Below, one piece after another: positions 7,192 to 13,127 of a stretch of 13,791 nucleotides of DNA (its first letter is position 1; every line of letters starts with the position of its first letter). The notes under the pieces are model-generated. The model was not told where the DNA came from and did no database searches. It saw nothing but the letters and a program-made list of their open reading frames with translations. A program made the translations under genes and the position numbers. Location: positions 1-13,791 of the forward strand of contig JAFLCR010000039.1 in assembly GCA_017302755.1 (NCBI GenBank), in the 5' to 3' direction. Source of the DNA: Alphaproteobacteria bacterium (GTDB lineage Bacteria > Pseudomonadota > Alphaproteobacteria > Rickettsiales > JAFLCR01).

Positions 7192-7842
7192 ATGGCCAGA
7201 CCCTCCTCCCAGATGCAAGATGACGATGTGGGGGAGGAACTTCCCCATGACGAAGAACTGAGTAATGGCAAGGGGCCGGATGCCCTCGCGCAATCCATCG
7301 GCCGCAACCTGCGCCGCCTGCGCACCAAGCATGGGCTGTCGCTGGAAAAACTCGCCAAAGTCTCCGGCGTGAGCCGCGCGATGCTCGGGCAGATCGAACT
7401 GGGAAAATCCGTCCCCACGATCAGCCTGCTCTGGAAAGTCGCCCGCGCGCTTGGCGTGCCTTTCTCGGCGCTCAACATCGACACCGCGCCCACCAGCAGC
7501 GTGGTGCTGCGCGCGGAAAAAGCCAAGATCCTCACCTCCGCCGACGGCAGCTTCGCCTCGCGCGCCCTCTTCCCGCACGATGGCGAGCGGAACGTGGAGT
7601 TCTATGAACTCACCCTTGCCCCGAACGCCGAGGAACATGCCGACGCGCATGCGATGGGCACGATCGAGAACCTGATCGTCACCGCCGGAGAAGTGGAAAT
7701 CATTGTCGGCGAAGAACGCCACCGCCTGAAGAAAAAAGACGCCATCGTCTTCCAGGCCGATGTGCCGCACATCTACCGCAATCTCGGCAATGAGAAGGCG
7801 GAGATGTACCTGGTGATGAGCTACGCGGAAAGCGTGGGCTAA
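7192..7842 (+). CDS. XRE-family transcriptional regulator with C-terminal cupin sensor domain
   Basis: This 216-residue protein has an acidic, probably disordered N terminus (1-30). An XRE helix-turn-helix follows (about 35-92: IGRNLRRLRTKHGLSLEKLA, VSGVSRAMLGQIELGKSVP, ISLLWKVARALGVPFSAL). The C-terminal part is a cupin barrel (about 135-212). In the cupin, H149, H153 and E159 resemble motif 1 and H193 (ADVPHIYRNLG) resembles motif 2, so metal binding is possible. This layout is shared with PuuR- and SutR-type regulators, which sense small ligands; the ligand here cannot be named. It is 12 bases downstream of the 57-aa gene and 42 bases upstream of the nuclease gene, likely one transcript. 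The palindrome at 6975-6992 is a plausible binding site. There is no clear ribosome binding site. Confidence 0.92.
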   Translation: MARPSSQMQDDDVGEELPHDEELSNGKGPDALAQSIGRNLRRLRTKHGLSLEKLAKVSGVSRAMLGQIELGKSVPTISLLWKVARALGVPFSALNIDTAPTSSVVLRAEKAKILTSADGSFASRALFPHDGERNVEFYELTLAPNAEEHADAHAMGTIENLIVTAGEVEIIVGEERHRLKKKDAIVFQADVPHIYRNLGNEKAEMYLVMSYAESVG

Positions 7843-7884
7843 ACCCATCTTGCATCAACGCGGCGTTCGTGGAATTTTCCGCGC

Positions 7885-8433
7885 ATGAAACGCATTTCTT
7901 CCCGCCGCGTCCACAGCAGCATGAATACGGCGCTGCGCCGCCGCAGCTTTTCCGCCATTGTCATCGCCCTGGCAATGCTGGGTGGCTATGTCTACCAGGA
8001 ACTCACCCCCCAGATTGCCGCACGCGGGCGTGAAACCACGGTGCATGACGGCGATACGCTTACCGTGCAGGGCAAGCGCATCCGCCTGCAGGGCGTGGAT
8101 GCGCCAGAGTTGCATCAAACCTGCCGGCTCGAAGGGAGAACATGGGCCTGCGGCCAAGAAGCGAAGCGTTACCTGGAGCAATTGGTGGCTGGGCAGGAAA
8201 TAACCTGCACCGACGAGTCCACCGACAAATACGGGCGTGGGCTTTCTTATTGCTCTGCGGGCGAAATAAACCTCAACGCCGCGATGGTGCGCGCCGGCTA
8301 CGCCCTCGCCTACCGGCAGTATGACAAACGCTTCATCAACGACGAAGACGAAGCACACATGGCCAAAGCCGGCATCTGGGCAGGCAGTTTCGAAGCGCCG
8401 TGGGATTGGCGGAAGAAACACTCCGGAAGATAA
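7885..8433 (+). CDS. Staphylococcal-nuclease-like (thermonuclease family) protein with N-terminal membrane anchor
   Basis: This 182-residue protein has a basic N terminus (RRVHSS, RRR) followed by a hydrophobic segment at about 22-38 (FSAIVIALAMLGGYVY). That segment lacks an obvious signal peptidase site, so it is probably a membrane-anchored or exported enzyme. The SNase fold follows. HDGDT carries D55 and D57, and IRLQGVDAPE carries R67, D72 and E75, equivalent to R35, D40 and E43 of staphylococcal nuclease. DKYGRGL carries R118, equivalent to R87. All catalytic positions are therefore present, and Ca2+-dependent nuclease activity is plausible. LNAAMVRAGYALAY and the C-terminal AGIWAGSFEAPWDWRK are also typical of the family. 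Four cysteines (C80, C89, C108, C123) could form disulfides outside the cytoplasm. It is the last gene before a strong terminator and is probably cotranscribed with xre. Confidence 0.93.
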   Translation: MKRISSRRVHSSMNTALRRRSFSAIVIALAMLGGYVYQELTPQIAARGRETTVHDGDTLTVQGKRIRLQGVDAPELHQTCRLEGRTWACGQEAKRYLEQLVAGQEITCTDESTDKYGRGLSYCSAGEINLNAAMVRAGYALAYRQYDKRFINDEDEAHMAKAGIWAGSFEAPWDWRKKHSGR

Positions 8434-8462
8434 AAAAGCCCCGCCAGAGTGGCGGGGCTTTT
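8434..8462. terminator. Strong bidirectional rho-independent terminator
   Basis: Perfect 12-base arms AAAAGCCCCGCC (8434-8445) and GGCGGGGCTTTT (8451-8462) flank the loop agagt. The A run on one side and the T run on the other make it work for both strands. It starts immediately after the nuclease stop codon and lies 23 bases past the stop of the convergent Met-rich gene, so it ends both transcripts. It also supports the Met-rich gene being transcribed on the minus strand. Confidence 0.93.
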
Positions 8463-8485
8463 CATATCATGTGAAACGAAGAAGC

Positions 8486-8869
8486 TTATTTCTTCTTCAT
8501 CATCATGGGCATCTTCTTCATGGTGCCCATCTCTTTCTTCATCGTCATGCCTTCGGGCATCATGCAGCACACCATCATGTTGCCGCACATCATCATCATG
8601 GGCATGCCCATTTTCATCATGCTGTTCATCTGATCGCAGCACTGCTTCATCATGTCCATCGACATGCCGCCCATCGGCGTCATGGTGCACATCATGCCCT
8701 TGGACGTCATTTCGCAGGTCATGCCCATCATCATCATGGGCATCATCATCGGCATCATGTTGCCCATCATGGGCATCATCTGAGGCATCATGCCGTTCAT
8801 CATCGGCATGGGCATCATCTGCATCTGGGGCATCATCTGCGGCATCATGCCGCCTTTCATGTTCATCAT
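8486..8869 (-). CDS. Extremely methionine-rich, cysteine-containing small protein (candidate soft-metal binder)
   Basis: I know no named gene for this. From the chosen start it has 127 residues, of which 59 are Met (46%) and 7 are Cys (C52, C61, C77, C78, C95, C101, C102). The N-terminal 50 residues are a low-complexity run of MMPQ, MMPM and MMGN units. About 51-108 is a more ordered segment with spaced cysteines (TCEM, MCTM, KQCCDQ, MMCGN, VCCMM). The tail is basic (KKMPMMMKKK). MxM and MxxM clusters with Cys are typical of Cu(I)/Ag(I) ligands, so metal sequestration is the best guess (inference). There is no clear export signal. The start at 8869 was chosen because GGAG lies seven bases upstream. 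A longer frame from 8920 would add 17 ordinary residues but has no ribosome binding site. A bidirectional terminator follows the gene. The opposite strand reads His-rich because CAT is the complement of ATG. Confidence 0.82.
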   Translation of the reverse strand: MMNMKGGMMPQMMPQMQMMPMPMMNGMMPQMMPMMGNMMPMMMPMMMMGMTCEMTSKGMMCTMTPMGGMSMDMMKQCCDQMNSMMKMGMPMMMMCGNMMVCCMMPEGMTMKKEMGTMKKMPMMMKKK

Positions 8870-8876
8870 GGGAAAG

Positions 8877-8880
8877 CTCC
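8877..8880 (-). promoter_or_regulatory. Shine-Dalgarno sequence that decides the Met-rich gene start
   Basis: On the minus strand GGAG is followed by seven bases and then ATG at 8869. This is the best ribosome binding site for any of the many ATG codons in this frame. It favours the 127-residue product over the 144-residue one starting at 8920. Confidence 0.65.
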
Positions 8881-8904
8881 GGTAAGCGATTAACGAATCG
8901 CCGG

Positions 8905-8933
8905 ATTTCACCATTTGCATGTGTAATTTGCAA
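8905..8933 (-). promoter_or_regulatory. Weak candidate promoter for the Met-rich gene
   Basis: On the minus strand TTGCAA (8933-8928) and TGAAAT (8910-8905) are separated by 17 bases. The predicted transcription start near 8898 would leave a leader of about 29 bases containing the GGAG site. The -10 box is a poor match, so this is tentative. Confidence 0.3.
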
Positions 8934-8961
8934 CGCTCTTTCGCCGCAGCGCATCATTTTA

Positions 8962-8998
8962 CTCCAATATAACCGCCGCTTCGCCCGATTTATTGGAG
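8962..8998. repeat. Perfect 8-bp inverted repeat between the Met-rich and ppx genes
   Basis: CTCCAATA (8962-8969) and TATTGGAG (8991-8998) are exact reverse complements separated by 21 bases. The pair sits in the otherwise empty 231-base divergent region between the Met-rich gene and ppx (8870-9100). It could be a regulator binding site or an RNA hairpin. The half-site shares TCCAATAT (8963-8970) with the reverse complement of the palindrome at 6975-6992. No other gene is visible in this divergent region. Confidence 0.4.
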
Positions 8999-9100
8999 AT
9001 TTCCGCTATCATGCCCTTAATGCTGGCCTTGCCGCGCCGGAATGGGGTATGCTGCGCCGCGTCATCAAGGTGACATAAACCTTTGCTACACGCAGCCTGC

Positions 9101-11251
9101 ATGACAAAAACAACAACAACAATCATTACCGAATCACGCCGCATCGCGGTGATCGACGTCGGATCGGGAACGCTCAGCCTGATCATCTCGGACGGCGTTT
9201 CCTCCGAAATCGTGTTCAAGCTCTCGGCGCTCGCCAACCTGGCACGCGGCGATGACGGGCTGGAAAGCCTCAACACCGCCGGCAAGGCCATCGCGCTGAA
9301 CGCCGTGCGGCGCTTCACCGAATTCGCCCGCCGCTACAACGTGGACATCATCGACATCGTCTTCACCGCCGCCACCCGCAACGCAGGCGCGGAAGGTGCG
9401 CATTTCGTCGAACGCCTGCGTGCGAATATCGGCGACACCCTGACCTCGGAAGACGGCAAGCGCGAGATCCCCGTTTCGTACCGCATCCTGACGGGCATCG
9501 AGGAAGCCGGGGCCACGGCGCTGGCCGTGCTCGCCGACCCTAGAGCCCGCCAGGGCGAGGTGCTGATCGTCGATTCCGGCGGCGGCAGCACGGAATTCGT
9601 GCGCGCAAGCAACGGCGTCATCAAACCGGATTTCATGGCCTCCATCGACCTCGGCTATAACCGCCTGCGCGTGGAATCGGGCGGCGACCTCAAGCTGGCG
9701 CGCAGCATCTGCGCCGCCAAGCTATCCCAAGTGCCGTGGCTCGAGCGCCTGCACAAGGAGGCAAGGCTCTACTTCGTGGGCGGCGGCGCACGTAACATTT
9801 TCCAGGTGTATCAGCGTCAGCACCACATCACCCAGCCACTGCACAGCCAGCACATCCGCATCGACGATTTCGTACGCTTCCTGAAAAACGTCGTCGAAAC
9901 ACCACCGGACCGCCTGCGCGGCATGGGCTTCGACGGCAAGCGCCTCTCCACGGCCCGAGAGAGCTGCCTGATCCTGAAGAACATCGCGCTGATGCTCGGC
10001 AAAACCAACCACCACCGCTACGCCGTCATCTCCACCCACGGCCTGCGCGACGGGTGGATCATCGTCAACCATCTCGGCAAGCCGGCGAAGGAAATGAACG
10101 GCGTCCAGCAGCGCGCTGCCTTCGTGCAACTTTCGCAGCGGCTCTCAACATTGGAAGCGCGGCTGCTCTCGCCGGTGGGCGACTACCTGCCCCTGCCCGA
10201 CCCCGAAACCCGCGCCTATGCCGGCGAGCTGTGGCAATGGATGAAGCCCGCCATCGTAAGCCGCTTCGCGGATTCGGAAAGCTTCGCCGAGCGCGCCTGC
10301 ACCGTGTGCGAGGATGCGTGGATCGGCTCGCAGAACCGCGAGCACAAGGCATATATCGCCTACCGCTCCATCGACGCCGACTTGCTTTCCAGGCTGTTTC
10401 CCGGCGACGCAGCCGCCAAGAAAAAATCTTTTACCGACCGCGACATCGACCTCTACGGCAAGGCCGTATTCTTCCGCCATCACCACAAGAAGGAGGATTT
10501 CCGCGAGCAGACCGGCATCCCCTTCGAGGGCAAGAAGGACGAATGCGCCCGCGCGATCGGGCTGGCCGCGCGGCTGGCCTATCTTTTCTCCGCCGGCAAG
10601 TCGGGGCACCTGATCGGCGAGGGCCGGCTCAAGCTGTCGCTGGAGGGCGATACGCTGGTGCTGCACATCGTCCACCCGGACGAGGAACGGCTGATCGGCA
10701 CCGAGATCTTCAAAAGCCTTGCCCGCCTGGCCAAGGCGCTCGGCTACAGCCGCGCCGAACTCTGGTGCCCGGCCAAGACCTATCTGGTCGATGCCGAGGG
10801 CAAAGAAAAATCCACCTTCCGCCTGCTGGCGCTGGAGAATCTGACCCTGGCCGCCAGCCGCACGGCCTGCGAGGACAAGGTGTTCGAGATCGGCGGCACG
10901 GTGGCCGAGGCGATCCGCCTGCTCAAGGATTTCATTGAGCGCACCCCGCCTGAGCCGGTGGGAAATAAGGGCGCCAAAGTCTTCTCGGCCAAACGCCTGC
11001 TGCGCGCGCAGGACACGCTGAAGCGCCTGGAGCGTTTCCGTGAATTCGTGATTGCCATCGCCACCGACCAGCCGGACGACGCGCTGCGCGTGCGCGACCT
11101 CTGGCAGATGCGCGAACGCCTGAGCCGCGCCTTCTCCCTGAAAGCACTGAAACCGATCCGCAAGGAGTTGAAGGCGCTCTACCAGTTGGTGGACGGCAGA
11201 ATCGTGCGCAAGGTGATGGTAAAGGAAACGCGGCGGCGGAAAGCGGCTTAA
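9101..11251 (+). CDS. ppx: Exopolyphosphatase / Ppx-GppA family phosphatase with C-terminal extension
   Basis: This 716-residue protein belongs to the sugar kinase/actin-like Ppx-GppA family, which releases phosphate from the ends of polyphosphate or hydrolyses pppGpp. The phosphate 1 motif IAVIDVGSGTLSLII is at residues 15-29 (D19). TAATRNA is at about 89-95 and LTGIEEAGA at 130-138 (catalytic-type E134). The phosphate 2 motif DSGGGSTEF is at 158-166, and YFVGGGARN is at 224-232. An alpha-helical second half (about 340-550) resembles the HD-like region of Ppx. Residues about 560-716 have no counterpart in the roughly 500-residue enzymes I know; they are helical and Lys/Arg-rich. ATG 9101 was chosen over a TTG at 9083. 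No ribosome binding site is evident. The gene follows ppk in the same direction, separated by the accessory block. Confidence 0.92.
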   Translation: MTKTTTTIITESRRIAVIDVGSGTLSLIISDGVSSEIVFKLSALANLARGDDGLESLNTAGKAIALNAVRRFTEFARRYNVDIIDIVFTAATRNAGAEGAHFVERLRANIGDTLTSEDGKREIPVSYRILTGIEEAGATALAVLADPRARQGEVLIVDSGGGSTEFVRASNGVIKPDFMASIDLGYNRLRVESGGDLKLARSICAAKLSQVPWLERLHKEARLYFVGGGARNIFQVYQRQHHITQPLHSQHIRIDDFVRFLKNVVETPPDRLRGMGFDGKRLSTARESCLILKNIALMLGKTNHHRYAVISTHGLRDGWIIVNHLGKPAKEMNGVQQRAAFVQLSQRLSTLEARLLSPVGDYLPLPDPETRAYAGELWQWMKPAIVSRFADSESFAERACTVCEDAWIGSQNREHKAYIAYRSIDADLLSRLFPGDAAAKKKSFTDRDIDLYGKAVFFRHHHKKEDFREQTGIPFEGKKDECARAIGLAARLAYLFSAGKSGHLIGEGRLKLSLEGDTLVLHIVHPDEERLIGTEIFKSLARLAKALGYSRAELWCPAKTYLVDAEGKEKSTFRLLALENLTLAASRTACEDKVFEIGGTVAEAIRLLKDFIERTPPEPVGNKGAKVFSAKRLLRAQDTLKRLERFREFVIAIATDQPDDALRVRDLWQMRERLSRAFSLKALKPIRKELKALYQLVDGRIVRKVMVKETRRRKAA

Positions 11252-11259
11252 GTTCCAAT

Positions 11260-11847
11260 ATGCAAAACATCAAACCAGTTTTTTTACTTTGTGTGATTCT
11301 ACTGGATTCACTCTTTATGAGTAGGGCAAATGCAGAAATCGCTGAAGAAGTCGCATGCCCCACGTCAGGAAAATACAAAGAAAGTATTATCGAAATAACC
11401 TGTGATGAAGAAAAAGGTCATTTTGAAACCTTATCGCACCTTGCTTATGCGCCACTCAACACACCCCTCGAAGAAAGGAAAAAAGGGTTTTCACTTCGAT
11501 TTAATGGGAAAGACGTGCCTGAACGCAAATTGTCTCGCACCTGCCATATTGGCGAATTCCTGCATGTGGTAATTGATATCGATTTAAACCGAGATGTAAA
11601 ATATTTAGAGTATCAACACAGGGGTTTGGACACATCTGCCTGGATGACATCGGCAGCAGATTTATTTCTTTTTATAAATACTGATAAAATAGCAGAAATT
11701 ATTGATGTTTTATTTTATTCTCCAGCCGTTGAAATAAACAGCAAAACCCCTTCTTATTGCAAGCGCGGCAAGCGCACATCCTACTTAATCGGGTCGCTTA
11801 TACCAAGTTTCCTACAAGTTCGTCCGAGCGCTTCGGCAATAGATTAA
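11260..11847 (+). CDS. Unrecognised exported protein, AT-rich gene
   Basis: I do not recognise this 195-residue protein. Residues 1-25 form a signal peptide: KP, then the hydrophobic VFLLCVILLDSLF, ending in SRANA before E26. The mature part has four cysteines (C33, C48, C94 and C167), which could form two disulfides. Charged and hydrophobic segments alternate, with HVVIDIDLNRDVKYLEY and ADLFLFINTDKIAEIIDVLFY looking like a beta/alpha structure. Base composition is unlike its neighbours: by hand count 11641-11700 has 17 G+C of 60 and 11281-11340 has 21 of 60, while surrounding genes are G+C-rich. That suggests recent acquisition. It starts eight bases after the ppx stop and ends six bases before the convergent rnd stop, so it probably depends on ppx transcription. 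Confidence 0.75.
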   Translation: MQNIKPVFLLCVILLDSLFMSRANAEIAEEVACPTSGKYKESIIEITCDEEKGHFETLSHLAYAPLNTPLEERKKGFSLRFNGKDVPERKLSRTCHIGEFLHVVIDIDLNRDVKYLEYQHRGLDTSAWMTSAADLFLFINTDKIAEIIDVLFYSPAVEINSKTPSYCKRGKRTSYLIGSLIPSFLQVRPSASAID

Positions 11848-11853
11848 ATTCAA

Positions 11854-13050
11854 TCAACCCACCTGGATCAACTCAATCTGCGAGCCACGCGCCGTCAGCG
11901 CAGCTTTTCCAGATTTCAGCTCCAGCGCATATTTGCCGAAAATATCAAACCGCCAGCCTGACAGCGCCTGCACGTCCGGCGCGTCGAAGGCGGCCATTTT
12001 CTCGAGATCGTCCGCATCCGCAATCAGGCGCGGCGCGACCTGGTGCAATTCGCTCTGGCGCTTGAGCAGCACTTTCAGAAGCTCCACCAGCGGGCCCACC
12101 CCTTCAGGCAGCGGCGGCGGGGCAGGCATGCGGGGATAGTCTTCCTGCGGTACCGCCTTGCCGGCGGCGATCGCGGCCAGCACGGCGTCGCCGTGGGTCT
12201 TCACCCATTTGGCGGAGAGGTTGCGGTTGCCCGCCAGTTCCTCCGGCGTCGCGGGCGCGGAGGCCGCCACTTCGATCAAGGTTTCATCCTTGATCACATG
12301 GCCGCGGGGGATGTCGCGCTTCATAGCCTCTTCCTCGCGCCAGGCGGCGAGTTCGCGCAGAATCGCCAGGAAACGGGGCTTGCGGTTCTTGAGCCGAAGG
12401 CGGCGCCAGACCTCGCGCGGGTTCTGACGATAGCCGGCCTCGTCGGAAAGCGCCGCCATTTCCTCGGCCACCCATTCCTCACGGTTCTGGTCGGCGATGC
12501 GGCGCGACAGCGCGCTGTAAACGGTGCGCAGATAGGTGACGTCGCCCAGCGCATAGGCCGCCTGGGCCTGGGAAAGCGGGCGTTTCGTCCAGTCCGTGGC
12601 GCGCAGGTGCTTGTCCACGCTGGCGCCGGTGAGCGCGATCACCAGCTTCTCATAGGACACCGAATCGCCGAAGCCGCAGACCATCGCCGCGATCTGCGTG
12701 TCGAACAGCGGGTTGGGGATCAGGCCAAGCATCTGAAGAAAAATCTCAATATCCTGCCGGCCAGAGTGAAACACCTTCACGATACCCGGGGCAGTGAAGA
12801 GCGGCTTTAACGCCGAAAGGTCCATGGATTTGGCAAGCGGATCCACCAGCACCGCCTCCTGTGCGGAACCAATCTGCACCAGGCAAAGCTTTGGGTAATA
12901 ACTCTTTTCCCGGTGAAATTCGGTATCGACCGTCACGAAGCCGCCCTCCGGGGTGTTGTCGCTGAGCGCGCGGGCGCAGAAATCCTGCAATTCCTTGGTC
13001 TTGGTCAGGAAAGGCGGCGGGGCGGCGGAATGGGCGGCCGGAGCAGTCAT
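11854..13050 (-). CDS. rnd: Ribonuclease D
   Basis: This 398-residue protein is a 3'-5' exoribonuclease of the DEDDy class that trims tRNA and other stable RNA 3' ends. Exo I is FVTVDTEFHREK (D42, E44), exo II is VFHSGRQDIEIF (D100), and exo III is AYALGDVTYL (Y166, D170), so all catalytic residues are present. SYYPKLCLVQIG and FDTQIAAMVCGFGDSVSYEKLV are family signatures. An HRDC domain follows (about 225-300: ELAAWREEEAMKRDIPRGHVIKDE), and a second HRDC-like region may cover about 315-380. The length is a little above that of E. coli RNase D (375). ATG 13050 was preferred over a GTG at 13065, which would add five residues; neither has a good ribosome binding site. It is divergent from aspS, a neighbour pair I recall from alphaproteobacteria. 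Confidence 0.96.
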   Translation of the reverse strand: MTAPAAHSAAPPPFLTKTKELQDFCARALSDNTPEGGFVTVDTEFHREKSYYPKLCLVQIGSAQEAVLVDPLAKSMDLSALKPLFTAPGIVKVFHSGRQDIEIFLQMLGLIPNPLFDTQIAAMVCGFGDSVSYEKLVIALTGASVDKHLRATDWTKRPLSQAQAAYALGDVTYLRTVYSALSRRIADQNREEWVAEEMAALSDEAGYRQNPREVWRRLRLKNRKPRFLAILRELAAWREEEAMKRDIPRGHVIKDETLIEVAASAPATPEELAGNRNLSAKWVKTHGDAVLAAIAAGKAVPQEDYPRMPAPPPLPEGVGPLVELLKVLLKRQSELHQVAPRLIADADDLEKMAAFDAPDVQALSGWRFDIFGKYALELKSGKAALTARGSQIELIQVG

Positions 13051-13076
13051 CGGGCTAGGTTGCACTCGCTAAAAAC

Positions 13077-13106
13077 TTGGTTTATGAACGCACTTCTATC
13101 ATAGAA
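13077..13106 (+). promoter_or_regulatory. Candidate aspS promoter with a 13-bp perfect palindrome
   Basis: The 77-base gap between the divergent rnd and aspS starts contains TTGGTT (13077-13082) and CATAGA (13100-13105) with 17 bases between them. The second box lies inside the perfect palindrome TTCTATCATAGAA (13094-13106), centred on C13100. The palindrome could be a regulator site, or just symmetric AT-rich promoter sequence usable in both directions. Confidence 0.35.
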
Positions 13107-13116
13107 ACCCGCTTTT

Positions 13117-13121
13117 GGAAG
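13117..13121 (+). promoter_or_regulatory. Shine-Dalgarno sequence for aspS
   Basis: GGAAG lies six bases before the ATG at 13128 and fixes the aspS start. Confidence 0.55.
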
Positions 13122-13127
13122 CCCGCG

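Noticed and set aside
6853..7848. 331-residue open frame on the minus strand
   Set aside because: It lies antisense to the XRE-cupin gene and the 57-aa ORF and shows the His/Gly/Arg-rich look of a shadow frame. The plus strand has recognisable domains.
8490..8870. CAT/ATG-rich repeats resembling a CRISPR or satellite array
   Set aside because: There are no regular repeats with unique spacers. The periodicity is that of Met codons in a coding frame.
8321..8893. Plus-strand open frame rich in histidine
   Set aside because: It starts inside the nuclease gene, runs through the strong terminator and has no plausible start after it. The His runs are the complement of the Met codons of the minus-strand gene.
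8449..9078. Plus-strand open frame rich in Ser and Cys over the same repeats
   Set aside because: It is another shadow of the low-complexity ATG repeats, begins inside the terminator and has no ribosome binding site or domain.
9067..9083. AAGGT/ACCTT inverted repeat before ppx
   Set aside because: Arms of only five bases with a seven-base spacer are expected by chance.
9083..9100. TTG start for Ppx six codons upstream
   Set aside because: The ATG at 9101 already gives the standard N terminus and the TTG has no ribosome binding site.
11757..12065. Plus-strand open frame across the orphan gene and the rnd 3' end
   Set aside because: It spans the convergent stops in a different frame from the orphan and is antisense to conserved rnd codons, with no domain.
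13051..13065. GTG start for RNase D five codons upstream
   Set aside because: The five extra residues are not part of the fold and the ATG at 13050 is simpler. The choice is not certain.
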